Numbered from the stretch's first letter, positions 12,177 through 22,094 are shown. The stretch: 64,000 nucleotides of DNA from Siphonodentalium dalli (GCA_032622095.1 CP136066.1:191940816-192004815), one strand, 5' to 3'. Notes: generated by a model from the sequence alone, not told the origin. Program-made: numbers and translations.

Positions 12177-12225
12177 CTCCTATCAGTAAAGACCCGACGA
12201 ACACCAAAATCAATCCAGTCTTCAT
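12177..12225 (-). CDS. Signal-peptide first exon of probable Ly6/uPAR gene
   Basis: On the minus strand an ATG at 12225 opens 16 codons, MKTGLILVFVGSLLIG, a compact hydrophobic signal peptide. One extra base and a GTATGT donor (12176-12171) follow. The phase-1 ending joins directly to the two-base start of the cysteine-rich exon at 1372-1515, which would place the mature domain immediately after the signal. A signal exon followed by a phase-1 intron is the usual Ly6-family gene layout. The implied intron is about 10.7 kb and holds two foldbacks, a minisatellite, LINE debris and several MITEs. The pairing of the two exons is inference from phase, order and domain logic. Confidence 0.58.
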
Positions 12226-12618
12226 TTTCGCTGCGACTCTGTTTGCACCAATTCTGCGAATAAATCAGTCGGCCTCGATAGATTTAGAAATACGAATGGT
12301 TCTTACCAAGACATGCAATTGAAATATGTATCGGAAATGGATAAAAGAGCACATTGTTACCCTTTTATTCTCTGTGAATAAGATTCGGGTGGCCATGCGT
12401 TACCCATGAATGGTTCCATAATTCAATCGAGAAAGCTATTCATGTTCGAGAAAACGTATATTGTTCCTATTGAACTGTGCCGGACTTATGCCGTTTGTGT
12501 TGGCAATATCCATTTAGCCCGAATATGGTGTGGTGTGGGCAAACGCACAAGTTTTATTCGAATCAAGTCAATATCGAGTTTGCGATATACATATGTACCC
12601 GTCGGGTAAGTCGGTGAA
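12226..12618. other. Upstream region of the Ly6-like signal exon
   Basis: This would contain the 5' untranslated region and promoter of the minus-strand gene. No TATA box or other element could be assigned with confidence. Confidence 0.3.
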
Positions 12619-12938
12619 CTTCGTCATGGCCACTTGTGTGCTTTCAATGCAGCACATAAAGAGATAGCTGCCTGGAGTGGGTAGATGTATCACATTGACC
12701 GATAATCGTTCACTAATGTTTTCTCACTCAAAAGAACATGTATTCAATGAAATAGCAGTCCGTTATTCATTGACCTAATTATTGCAATATTTCATGGGCA
12801 AATCTCATTTGTAAATTTACCATTTAAGCCAATGTTTGATGTTCGAATTATCGAGGCGGCTTCTATTTCGAGGCGGCTTAGATAACTTCGGAACGCCATT
12901 TGTTCACTAACAAATGTGTTCACTCCAGTAATGACATG
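12619..12938. repeat. Dispersed repeat R3, copy 1
   Basis: About 320 bases match 22946-23264 in direct orientation. Shared words include CTTTCAATGCAGCACATAA, ATCACATTGACCGATAATC, TCGAGGCGGCTTCTATTTCG (one or two changes) and AACGCCATTTGTTCACTAAC. Divergence is moderate. No coding capacity is recognised. Confidence 0.85.
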
Positions 12939-14081
12939 CTATGCATAAGAGAATGAGTTGGTGGTGCTACACGAGAGCTTCGACACAGGGACGTGACTAC
13001 ATAAGGTGCCCACCTTCAAATTCCCAACTACACACTTTGAACCACACGAATCTAGTGTAAACAATATTTTATTTGAACGAAAGAACAGAACATCACATTG
13101 ACAAGTATACATATAGAAAAAACATAGTTCAAATGAGGATTGGATAACAAGCCATGAGCCTATGGCTTTTATAAAAATCCTTTCCTCTAGAAATGTTACC
13201 CCGAGTGTCAATACAGACAGCTACAGGGTAAAGAGGACGGGAATTTGAATATTGTTCTGTGTTTTCAAATAAATGTTGGGAAGTTAGTTAAGCGAGTGCA
13301 GGGATAAGAAAGATGGATGAGTGATAGAAGGGAGAAGTTAATGAAATACGCAGGAAAGATAACGAAGTAGGTAGGAAAGAAGTGTGATAAATGGTGTATA
13401 CAATATGCCTCAGCCATAATCTAAATTGTATATTATGGTTTTAAATCATGGTGTAATGTCCAATATAGAAACGGAATTAGACCCCAAATACGTCTCGGCA
13501 CACAGGAGAGATGATGCATGAAGATAAATATATATCAGGATCACTGTTATACCGGTAGTGCGTATCAATAATCTAAATACAATTAGTACATGTAAGTACA
13601 ATCAGTATTAAGTCCATTAATATGCCAAGGTCAGCACGGCTTCTCCGTGTGCAGGCAGTCGGATATGCCCTAACACAATGTGCAGAAACACACCAATCTC
13701 ACACGCTTATACGTAATTGCATTTGTGCAACTCGTCGGGCTTTGATTTTCCCCAACTATTAATTAACAGGCATGTGTTGTGGCCTGTTCTGAATGGATCA
13801 CTATAGTCTTGTTGCCAGGAGTCATGGGGGAGAGAATCTACTTTGCCGATCAGTACGAGGAAATTTGTATATCGATTCATTTTTGTGCTTCACAAAAATG
13901 CTTAATGCAATCCACGGCGGTGTTAGAGTTAATTACGTTTTCGAATCGGCTGACCCGCCGGAGAAAATTTGGTCGATGAATACAATCTCAATTATCTCGC
14001 TCGAATAATTTTCGTTCACAATCAGACTCACGAATAATCGTTGAATTCTCCGTTCACGATTTAAGCATGAGATTTCTTCAT
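12939..14081. other. Gene-free stretch
   Basis: The short open frames around 12939-13211 and 13779-14008 lack motifs. The latter lies just outside the left end of the tyrosine-recombinase retrotransposon. Confidence 0.35.
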
Positions 14082-14099
14082 GCGTTGATTGCTTTGGCC
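14082..14099 (+). repeat. Candidate left terminal inverted repeat
   Basis: GCGTTGATTGCTTTGGCC here is the reverse complement, with one mismatch, of 22077-22094. Both lie just outside the coding region of the retrotransposon. Flanking similarity does not extend far, so this could be part of a longer decayed repeat. Confidence 0.45.
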
Positions 14100-14199
14100 A
14101 AATCACTTTGTGGTTTACGATCGTTTGGTCAACTGGTAATTTGTTTTGGTGCTTCGTGGTTCTTCTTGGTTAATATTTGGTTGGTGCTTCGTGGTCATT

Positions 14200-15375
14200 A
14201 TGGCTAGTTATTCGGATAGTGGTCGTCAAACAAGAAGAAATCGGAACGTCATTGATTACCAAACACTGGATTCGGTTGGTTTCACCGCACAGGATACCAT
14301 TCGTCAGTTGAAGTTGGATGAAGAGGATGACGAAGAAGATGATGCGAGTTCGATAAAGCATGAAGAAAATAGTTTCAAAGATGAATTTGATGATGACGAA
14401 GAGGGCAAACGCATGATGATGGAAATGGAGGAAATCCGGAAAGAGAACAAGATGATTATACAGGAAACACAATCTTTGATGTCCAATCGCCGAAATAAAT
14501 GTCTGCGACAAATGCTCGACAAAGAAAAGAAAGAGTTGGACGATCTGAGAGGCGCCTACAATACTGCAGGTATGGTAGAATGTGATAACATTTTCAAACC
14601 AGTGACCAACCCAAATCCTGACATAAAAACTCTCCGTCAAGACCCAGTTTTGCAACGTCAGGTCCAAGAAACTTTGAAACAGTTAAAGTTGAGTTCCTTT
14701 TTGTCCGCCGACAATAATGATAATGATTTGGACACTGGATTGGACCAAGCGGATCAGTCTCGATCAATTGGTCGCGCTGGAATCTCAGGCCTTTCGGCTA
14801 GACCAAAAGATAAAGTTTTATTCCCCCAGTTGTGTCCACAATCTACGCTTCAAATGGAATTTTTACATAATGATGTGGCATTCAAAGATCTAACATTCAA
14901 CCAGTATATTGCCGGGGAATTGGAAATTGTTCTTAATGCTCAAATCGATGAGCAGGAACGGCTTGGGCTGTTAGAAATGATGTTAAATTTGTCCTATTAT
15001 ATAGAGATTTACGAATGGAGAGCTTTGCTCGATTTCTATGCCGCTTTCGTTGGAAAAATCGAACGGGGGCAGAATACATGGAGGGACGATCCATCATTTC
15101 TGGAGATTCCACTCCTTGCAGGTCATATAAAGTCAAAATCCATTAAATCGCGACAACCCAGTTCTTTTGGAACAAAAGATCCTGAAATACGGTTCTGTGG
15201 ACTGTATCAACGTCAGAAGTGTTCATTGTCGTCTCCACATTCTCGAACAATTAATGGAAAATCGGTTTCCGTGCATCATATTTGCGCTTCGTGTCTGCAG
15301 GCGGACAGGACGAAATTATATCACCCGGAGTCTTCTCCTGAGTGTCCCCATTTCAAACTTAATTCTTCAAAATGA
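14200..15375 (+). CDS. gag-like ORF of tyrosine-recombinase retrotransposon
   Basis: The ATG at 14200 gives about 391 residues. The in-frame upstream extension has no ATG and overlaps a repeated TTGGTGCTTCGTGG leader. The protein has an acidic stretch (EEDDEEDD) near residues 42-49, a charged, probably coiled-coil region to about residue 120, and a carboxy-terminal Cys/His cluster (FCGLYQRQKC...HHICASCLQ...H...CP) of the type seen at the end of DIRS-group gag proteins. This presumably binds RNA and packages the element. It is the only uninterrupted ORF of the element, and it ends 13 bases before the RT frame. Confidence 0.75.
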   Translation: MASYSDSGRQTRRNRNVIDYQTLDSVGFTAQDTIRQLKLDEEDDEEDDASSIKHEENSFKDEFDDDEEGKRMMMEMEEIRKENKMIIQETQSLMSNRRNKCLRQMLDKEKKELDDLRGAYNTAGMVECDNIFKPVTNPNPDIKTLRQDPVLQRQVQETLKQLKLSSFLSADNNDNDLDTGLDQADQSRSIGRAGISGLSARPKDKVLFPQLCPQSTLQMEFLHNDVAFKDLTFNQYIAGELEIVLNAQIDEQERLGLLEMMLNLSYYIEIYEWRALLDFYAAFVGKIERGQNTWRDDPSFLEIPLLAGHIKSKSIKSRQPSSFGTKDPEIRFCGLYQRQKCSLSSPHSRTINGKSVSVHHICASCLQADRTKLYHPESSPECPHFKLNSSK

Positions 15376-15387
15376 CATGAGAACATT

Positions 15388-16923
15388 TTGCAACATACAT
15401 GTGCAAGTGATCCGATGCTATATGTGCCACAAGCCTTGTCGGAGGGCGGATTCGTCATTCCTGATAATATCGTAGTTAGTAAGAGTAGTTTAGATGTTCA
15501 TACGATCAATGCACATACAAAAATTCGTGCATCCAATTTGCCTAACTATATAGGATGTAAAATACCCATTTACTCGAAACTGAACGTGGAATTCTTTCGC
15601 AACATGTTTACTAAATATCAATATTACGATAGCGAATTGTGTGACATGATGAGATTTGGCTTTCCCGTCGGTTTCGTTGGTAAAAGACCAGCAACCAATT
15701 TTTTGGTAACAAATCATAAAGGGGCATTATCATTTCCCATGGAAATGAATGCTTATTTGAGTGACGAAATATCATGTGGTCGAATCATTGGGCCATTTAA
15801 AAAATGTCCGTTTCCGCAAATGTGTTTGTCCCCTTTAAATACTGTTCCTAAGAAAGATTATACCGAAAGAAGAGTTATTTCGGATTTAAGCTTTCCCCCA
15901 TTATATATTATCGACAGATCGTTATTGATCCCGGTGATGTCGATCTTTTTGGTTATATGTGGCAAGACAATTTGTATTTTGATAGGGTTCTTAGTATGGG
16001 ACTTCGTAGTTCTGTGCATATAGCTCAAAGAGTAACTAATTCCGTGACATTCATCATGAAATCTCTCGGATATAGCATTGTAAACTATATCGACGATATG
16101 GCTGGGATAGATAGACCAGAATTGGCGAAAGATAGTTTCCATATGTTAAGTAACGTTTTGGAATCGTGTGGTTTGGAAGAATCCATTCATAAAGCATGCA
16201 CGCCCTCTACTCGGATGAATTTCCTGGGTATCATGTTTGATACTGAAAAGTTAACGTTATCAATTTCACATGATCGTGTGTTAGAAATAAAGAAGTTGTT
16301 GTTGTTGTGGACAGAAAAGAGCGTAGCCACGCGGAAAGAATTGGAATCTTTACTGGGTAAACTTCATTTTGTTTCATCGTGTGTAAAACCAAGGAGAATT
16401 TTTGTATCTAGGTTGTTGACATGGCTCCGAGGCATTCCAATCTCCCACAGATTACACACATACATTATTCCGAAATATATCAGGAAAGATATTTTGTGGT
16501 GGCTACGCTTCATTGATCATTTTAACGGAGTTTCGATCATGGATTTGGAGGAATGGTCATGTCCTGATGCACTCATGTCTTGCGATTCATCCTTAGTAGG
16601 GGCGGGTGCAATTTGTGGACAATTTTTCATGCACGCACGTTTTCCAAGTTTTATCGCAGACAAGCGATTACATATCAATTGTTTAGAATTATTGGTGATA
16701 TGTGTCAGCGCTCGACTTTGGGGCGCGCTCCTTCGCGGTAAAAGGGTGTTGATATATTGTGATAAATCCACTTCTTATACTTGTGTTGAATTCTGGTAGA
16801 ACACGAAACACTTTTTTACAACATTGTTTACGCGAGATCATGTTCTGGGCTGCTCATTTTCAATTTCAAATTCGTGCGAGTCACATCAGCGGTTCACAAA
16901 ATCGAGCTGCAGACATGCTATCG
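15388..16923 (+). pseudogene. Reverse transcriptase-RNase H of the tyrosine-recombinase element (broken)
   Basis: The first frame runs to about 15900 and contains SPLNTVPKKDYTERRVISDL followed by SFPP, the DIRS-type RT finger motif. The next conserved block, RQIVIDPGDVDLFGYMW, appears in another frame, so roughly 40 residues including catalytic motif A have been deleted with a frameshift near 15900-15915. Motif B-like MGLRSSVHIAQR and motif C NYIDDMAG follow. RNase H begins with CDSSLVGAGAIC. A one-base frameshift near 16785 splits it before VLNSGRTRNTFLQ and the HISGSQNRAADMLSR end. The segment stops at the junction with the LINE. The enzyme cannot be functional. Confidence 0.85.
16407..16923 (+). 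repeat. 517-bp direct repeat flanking the LINE, left copy
   Basis: This is the same sequence as 19439-19955, starting TCTAGGTTGTTGACATGG and ending GCAGACATGCTATCG. No differences were noticed on reading, and both copies share the RNase H frameshift. The segment is a piece of the host retrotransposon duplicated on either side of the LINE. The bases beyond each end differ, which marks the LINE borders. Confidence 0.93.
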
Positions 16924-19438
16924 AGAGATGTTTTATTGCCTCCTTGAAGGAGAGATATGTGTACAGGTATATACAGGTATATGAATACAACAGTGACATT
17001 CAAACTAAATCAATTTCACTTATATGAGGTTGGTTGACCTTTTGCATTGGTCAGATGGAGCAAAGGACACACACAAATGTGAGACAATGAATAAATAGGC
17101 GTTTCTCATCACACATGAGTTCCAGAGTAGGATGACTTCCACATCCACATGCATAAGTGAGGAATCCTACCGGCGAGAGTAAATCCAGGAATGAAAATGT
17201 AGGAATTCCGAATATGTTTATGATTTTATACCAGAATTCATTTCTGAGTTTCTGTATGTGCGGAGAGAAGCAATGGAGGTACATGTGTGACATGAGGTCA
17301 GAGTATTGGCACCCACAGTGCTTGCATAGTGCGTTGTTGTCATATGTCGTTCTGGAGATGATGTTTGCCATATAGAGAGCTTTAGATTTGTACTTTGGGT
17401 GTTCCCTGCATAGTAGCCAGCCTCTCCAGATCGACATAGGATAGGATTTAACCATCCTAAAGAATTTCAGTGATTCATTTGTCAAATCACACCATGGTGC
17501 TTGATATGCGAAGTTGTTGATCTTCTCTTTTACAATTTCTTTCCATTGTTTCTGTGATGGAAAGAACCCAGAATCAATAAAATTTGTGAGGTAATCGATG
17601 AGATCATATGCGTGCAGGTGTGTGAATATTTCCTTCGCAAAGCCAGACAGGGGCCGTTTATAGAGGAGGTGGCCCTGAACATCGAACAGAAACACTCTTA
17701 GAGCATCGCGATGAGTGTTTGGAATATTTATTAGTGTTCCCAAGAATAAAAGTTTTTTCCGGTCTACTTCGACATGCAGTGGTGTTAAACCAAGTAATGA
17801 CAGTGAAAGTTCTGTACTTGTTCTAGTAGGCAGACATTGAATATGTTTTATACACATACGATAGACTCTCTCAAGTTGCAGAACTTGTGTATTTGTCAGG
17901 CCATACCACATTTCACATCCATATAATGCCTTGGGGATTACTACACATTTCAAAATTTCAAGAGCAGACGAAGGAGTCAGGAATTTGGTGATTGGCGATC
18001 GGCATGCACCGAAGAATGTCCTTCTTAGCATTTCACATGCTCTGTCAATATTTCGAGATCTATCAGACCGATTATTTTGAGGGATACCAAGGTGAATAAC
18101 GTCTTTGACTTCCTTCAGAGTGTTCAGTCCGAGAAACCATTTATGTTCTCTCGCTGGAGCGTTTGAGCGTTTACGAGTGTCAAAGACGATAATTTCGCTT
18201 TTAGCAAATGAGTATTCAAATTTCCACGTTTTGCTGTACTTATAACATTTATTCAGAAGACTTTTTAAGCCACCTTCTGAGTAAGAAAGAATGCAGACAT
18301 CGTCGGCAGTTGTCGGACATGAACACGATATTGAATCTATATGAGCGCCCTCCGGTGATAATGAGAGTTCCTGTAGGAGGTCGTCTATATAGATAAGGTA
18401 CAGGAAAGGGGACAGAACATCCCCTTGTCTTGTACCTTGCTCTATGGTGAACGGTTCGGAAAAATAGCCAGCATATCGCACTTTGCTTTTGATCTCCGAG
18501 TACATGGCAGCAACAACTCTAAGCATACGCCCTCCGAGGCCTTTCTGCATTAATTTATAGAGTAGTCCTTCGTGCCATACTCTGTCAAAAGCTTTTTGTG
18601 AATCCAAAAATGCGGCGTATACCTTAGAATTGTTGAGATGTGCATATTCGACGACATCTTGGAGTATATATGAGGTTACTGTGCAGCCAACCCCTTTCTG
18701 GAAGCCATTCTGCAGACAATTCGGAAAACCGGCGAACACATCGCATTTAAGAAGCCTGTCCAAAATAACCATCTCAAAAAGTTTATACATTGATGGCAGT
18801 AAAGTTATAGCTCTGTAACTATCTGGGTTGTCGACAGGCTTTGGGTCACCCTTGAAAATCGGAATTATTATTCCCATTTTCATTTTAGATGGAATAAATT
18901 CGTATCTGAGCATACTTGAGAATAGCAGACACAGAACAGGAAGTAGAGCATCCGGTGCATGAATTAGATGTTCATTTACAATATTGGTGTGCCCACTAGC
19001 TTTGTTCCGCTTCAGCCGTTTAATGCAAGCACTTAGTTCTGCACCTGTGACGTCCTTACACAGTGAGTTATCTCTACGCTCTTGGTCAGACATTTCACTT
19101 ATCTGGGCAATGGTGTCGTTCACCGACGATTCAAAAGAGGGGATATTATGAAGACACCTACTATACAGGTTTTGAAAATATTTGTTCCAACCTAGTACAA
19201 TGTCTTGAGGGTCCCTGCACATTTTGTTGTCAAACTTTAATTCTGACCCAGGGTTCACACCACACTTATTTGGGAGTTTAATTGCTTTCCAGAAAGCGGG
19301 TTGGTTGTTTTTAGCGAGATATTCTATGTTCTCTATTGATTTTGTTTGGGAATCCAACACTGCTGTACGGTGACGATTTCGGAATATTCGTTTAGAATCT
19401 CTATATGCTCGAAATGTTGGATTGTCAATCGTTTTGGG
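16924..19438 (-). mobile_element. Young 5'-truncated LINE inserted in the tyrosine-recombinase element
   Basis: The insertion is bounded by the 517-bp direct repeats. Its 3' end, read on the minus strand, is a CTCC...GGAG stem-loop followed by CAATAAAACATCTCT, directly abutting the left repeat. The same stem plus AATAAACATCTCT tail ends a related copy at 44820-44846. The 5' end lies inside the linker upstream of RT, so the endonuclease domain is missing. The ORF is open throughout, which suggests recent insertion by target-primed reverse transcription. Confidence 0.9.
17051..19438 (-). CDS. LINE ORF2: reverse transcriptase and C-terminal zinc knuckle, 5'-truncated
   Basis: About 795 LINE-derived codons are open with no start codon of their own. 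The frame continues by chance into the flanking duplicate up to 19480. Reverse transcriptase motifs in order are GIIIPIFKGDPKPVDNPDSYR with AITLLPSMYKLFE, a GFQKGVGCTVTS block, motif A AAFLDSQKAFDRVW, motif B GTRQGDVLSPFLYLIYIDDL, and motif C TTADDVCIL. A long thumb/tail region follows, and a CX2CX9HX4C knuckle (CKHC...H...C) lies about 90 residues before the stop. The AP-endonuclease domain is absent because of truncation. The 3' untranslated region is about 127 bases. RT residues appear intact, so the fragment could encode an active polymerase core if transcribed. Confidence 0.88.
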   Translation of the reverse strand, partial: PKTIDNPTFRAYRDSKRIFRNRHRTAVLDSQTKSIENIEYLAKNNQPAFWKAIKLPNKCGVNPGSELKFDNKMCRDPQDIVLGWNKYFQNLYSRCLHNIPSFESSVNDTIAQISEMSDQERRDNSLCKDVTGAELSACIKRLKRNKASGHTNIVNEHLIHAPDALLPVLCLLFSSMLRYEFIPSKMKMGIIIPIFKGDPKPVDNPDSYRAITLLPSMYKLFEMVILDRLLKCDVFAGFPNCLQNGFQKGVGCTVTSYILQDVVEYAHLNNSKVYAAFLDSQKAFDRVWHEGLLYKLMQKGLGGRMLRVVAAMYSEIKSKVRYAGYFSEPFTIEQGTRQGDVLSPFLYLIYIDDLLQELSLSPEGAHIDSISCSCPTTADDVCILSYSEGGLKSLLNKCYKYSKTWKFEYSFAKSEIIVFDTRKRSNAPAREHKWFLGLNTLKEVKDVIHLGIPQNNRSDRSRNIDRACEMLRRTFFGACRSPITKFLTPSSALEILKCVVIPKALYGCEMWYGLTNTQVLQLERVYRMCIKHIQCLPTRTSTELSLSLLGLTPLHVEVDRKKLLFLGTLINIPNTHRDALRVFLFDVQGHLLYKRPLSGFAKEIFTHLHAYDLIDYLTNFIDSGFFPSQKQWKEIVKEKINNFAYQAPWCDLTNESLKFFRMVKSYPMSIWRGWLLCREHPKYKSKALYMANIISRTTYDNNALCKHCGCQYSDLMSHMYLHCFSPHIQKLRNEFWYKIINIFGIPTFSFLDLLSPVGFLTYACGCGSHPTLELMCDEKRLFIHCLTFVCVLCSI

Positions 19439-19955
19439 TCTAGGTTGTTGACATGGCTCCGAGGCATTCCAATCTCCCACAGATTACACACATACATTAT
19501 TCCGAAATATATCAGGAAAGATATTTTGTGGTGGCTACGCTTCATTGATCATTTTAACGGAGTTTCGATCATGGATTTGGAGGAATGGTCATGTCCTGAT
19601 GCACTCATGTCTTGCGATTCATCCTTAGTAGGGGCGGGTGCAATTTGTGGACAATTTTTCATGCACGCACGTTTTCCAAGTTTTATCGCAGACAAGCGAT
19701 TACATATCAATTGTTTAGAATTATTGGTGATATGTGTCAGCGCTCGACTTTGGGGCGCGCTCCTTCGCGGTAAAAGGGTGTTGATATATTGTGATAAATC
19801 CACTTCTTATACTTGTGTTGAATTCTGGTAGAACACGAAACACTTTTTTACAACATTGTTTACGCGAGATCATGTTCTGGGCTGCTCATTTTCAATTTCA
19901 AATTCGTGCGAGTCACATCAGCGGTTCACAAAATCGAGCTGCAGACATGCTATCG
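19439..19955 (+). repeat. 517-bp direct repeat flanking the LINE, right copy
   Basis: This is the partner of 16407-16923 at a constant offset of 3032. It continues on its right into the remainder of the host element (RWDTFKERFIASFG), which the left copy lacks. The right copy therefore keeps the original continuation, while the left copy keeps the upstream RT. Confidence 0.93.
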
Positions 19956-20058
19956 CGGTGGGACACATTTAAGGAACGATTCATCGCAAGTTTCGGTCAT
20001 ATTCATACGACTGAAACGCCTGTATATGATGAGTTGTTCCAATTCGCTAATGAGTGGT
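19439..20058 (+). pseudogene. Second RNase H segment and RT-RNase H tail
   Basis: The right repeat re-encodes the RNase H portion with the same one-base frameshift (near 19817). It then runs on through ADMLSRWDTFKERF to a stop at 20058, where the tyrosine recombinase frame starts in a different phase. Together with 15388-16923 it represents one original polyprotein. Confidence 0.8.
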
Positions 20059-20059
20059 A

Positions 20060-21053
20060 ATTTGTACTATTCCAGATCAAGTGCGAATACTTCGTCGCGA
20101 TGTCATTGTTTCAACACGAGCTGCTTTCGCAGATTCGACCAGAAGAAACCTCAAAACGCAAATCGAGACGTATCTCTATTTTTGCATATTCTTTAACTTT
20201 GTTCCGTTACCTACCACAGTTCCAATTTTGGTTCTGTTCGCACAGTTTCTTAGCCGTTCGTTTAAAACAACAGACGGAATACGAAATTACATTAGTGGTG
20301 TTCACACATTTCATTTATTGACAGATGTCAGTTTTCCATTGGAGAAATTTCAGTTGGATCTTGTGCTTCGTGGTCTATCGCGACTACACCCACATATGAC
20401 TAATCGCGCGGCGTCAATCACATTGGAAATCTTGCACCACATATTTGCTGCCATTGATTTTTCAAATGACAATCATGTTACATACTGGTGCCTGTTCCTA
20501 ATTATGTTTTTCACTTTCGGTAGAAAGTCTAATTTCATGCCCACAACTATTAAGAATTTTGATCCGCATAAGCAGCTGTGTCGTCGTGATATTACACGTT
20601 ACGAATCCGGTTTGATAATTCAATTCCATTGGACTAAAACAATTCAATATGGAAATAGAAAATTGGAAATTCCGATACCAAAAATTGATTCGTCGTGTTT
20701 GGACCCAGTTACTGCATTTAACAATATGTGTGCAAAATTTTCATTGGAACCCGACAAACCTGCTTTTGTTATTCGTGACAACAATCGTATTATTCCTGTC
20801 ACATATAACCGTTTCACAAGCTTTTTGCGTCACATGATTACGCTCATTGGAAAAAAATGCGTCTAAATTTTCGTCGCACTGTTTCCGTCGAGGGGCCAGC
20901 ACTCTAGCCTTTCAAGCGGGTGTTGCATCCGAGCTAATTCAAAAACACGGTGATTGGCGGAGCGACGCTTATAAGGCTTATTTGGAGTTTAGCTTCGATG
21001 ACAAAAAGAAAGTTGGGACGGCATTAATGAATCATATTTTGCATTCCTCATAA
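20060..21053 (+). pseudogene. Tyrosine recombinase of the retrotransposon (frameshifted)
   Basis: An amino-terminal core-binding region (VSTRAAFADSTRRNLKTQ...YLYFCIFFNF) leads to the catalytic domain with the first arginine in FTFGRKSNFMP. A frameshift in the seven-A run at 20851-20857 splits the ORF. The next frame carries HCFRRGAS (His-x-x-Arg), HGDWRSDAYKAYLEF (His/Trp and the tyrosine nucleophile) and ends at 21053. All catalytic residues are present across the two frames. This enzyme would integrate the circular DNA intermediate. The single homopolymer shift could even be an assembly error. Confidence 0.87.
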
Positions 21054-21113
21054 ACGTGTACACATGGATATTGCATCACATTATTATTACGAAATCAGTC
21101 TATATATTTGAAA

Positions 21114-21729
21114 ATGTATGGTAATTTTGTTGCAGCACGAGGTTCTAAAACAGTTACAATCATTACTGATTCTCTGGCTAAATACGTAAATGGCATAGAT
21201 GACACAGATATGCAAGTATTCAGAGGGGCGACTATTGCCAGAATAACAAGGAAAGTAGTGAACAATACCGCCCATGTAGATTATGACCACGTGATAATCA
21301 TGGTTGGAACCAATGACGTTTTTTCTCTCAACGATAAACAATTTGACTCAAATTTCAGCAGCTTGATCACAGCAATAAGAGAAAAGTCCCGATGTTCAAT
21401 CACACTGTCGGCGATCATACCTCGATCTATTGATTTCAATGAATCAAATCCAATTAATATCTAGAGTTAATCAGGCATTGCGTAGACTTTGCGTCTTGCG
21501 CCACGTCACATATATACGAACATATCGAGCATTCTTTAATGCGAAATCAAAACTACATTTGCACCATTTATATGCATCCAATGATGGAGGTTTGCACCTC
21601 AACCGCGAGGAAACTCGTGTCTTACGCGATTTCTTTGTTCAAGTCATCCATCGTCTACCTCGTTTTTATTCTAGGGGAAGGTCCAGCTCGGTATCCACCA
21701 GCGCTTCTTCACGTACCGGATTGTTATAG
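21114..21729 (+). pseudogene. SGNH-hydrolase-like ORF of the retrotransposon (frameshifted)
   Basis: The ATG at 21114 opens a frame with three SGNH-family landmarks. TIITDSLAKYV carries the block I serine, with Thr in place of the usual Gly. IIMVGTND is block III. After a frame change near 21460, DGGLHLN is block V with the catalytic His. Size and order fit a GDSL/SGNH hydrolase such as those reported in some Ngaro-type elements. It lies 60 bases after the recombinase stop. Its role in the element's life cycle is unknown. Confidence 0.72.
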
Positions 21730-21828
21730 GCCCGAATATGATGCTTATTTGTCCGTGTACTCCGGGTTTGGCGGCCGATGGCTTGGCGGAGATTTTGGTG
21801 AGATATGGTTCTTATGCTGTATATACAC

Positions 21829-22020
21829 GTAAGTGTTGTTTATTATATTATATGTTTCACACAAACAATTTAGGGGGATACATGTATATATGCATGTATA
21901 TACATATATATATATGCATGTAAGTTTCGTTTGGATTATATTGTTTCACACAAATTTAGGTCGGTACATGTATATATGTATATGTATGTATGTATATATA
22001 CATGTAAGGTTTATTTGGAT
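21829..22020 (+). repeat. Tandem repeat at the 3' end of the retrotransposon, period about 84-91 bp
   Basis: Units begin GTAAG at 21829, 21920 and 22004. The first two continue through TTTCACACAAA, TTTAGG and TACATGTATATAT, with microsatellite-like (TATG) drift. Only the start of the third remains. These may correspond to the complex terminal repeats of tyrosine-recombinase elements, or be a simple local duplication. Confidence 0.6.
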
Positions 22021-22076
22021 TATATTAATAACTGATGTTATATAATTTGGAATGTCATTGTAAATAATCATAAATC

Positions 22077-22094
22077 GGCCAAAGCAATAAACGC
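22077..22094 (-). repeat. Candidate right terminal inverted repeat
   Basis: GGCCAAAGCAATAAACGC pairs with 14082-14099 with one mismatch. It contains AATAAA, which could also serve as the element's polyadenylation signal. Confidence 0.45.

Larger units (their letters stand above)
14082..22094 (+). mobile_element. DIRS/Ngaro-type tyrosine-recombinase retrotransposon, defective, interrupted by a LINE
   Basis: The order of domains is gag-like ORF, reverse transcriptase, RNase H, tyrosine recombinase, then an SGNH-hydrolase-like ORF. Tyrosine recombinase in place of integrase defines the DIRS order, and an SGNH hydrolase ORF is known from Ngaro-type members. Candidate ends are an 18-bp inverted repeat with one mismatch (14082-14099 and 22077-22094). 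Removing the LINE and its duplication (3032 bases) leaves about 4.98 kb, normal for the group. The element is dead: RT motif A is deleted, and RNase H, recombinase and hydrolase each contain a frameshift. The true termini are uncertain. Confidence 0.85.

Noticed and set aside
14170-14667. A 165-codon minus-strand frame
   Set aside because: It is antisense to the gag-like ORF, whose acidic GAT/GAA codons read as long open sequence on the other strand.
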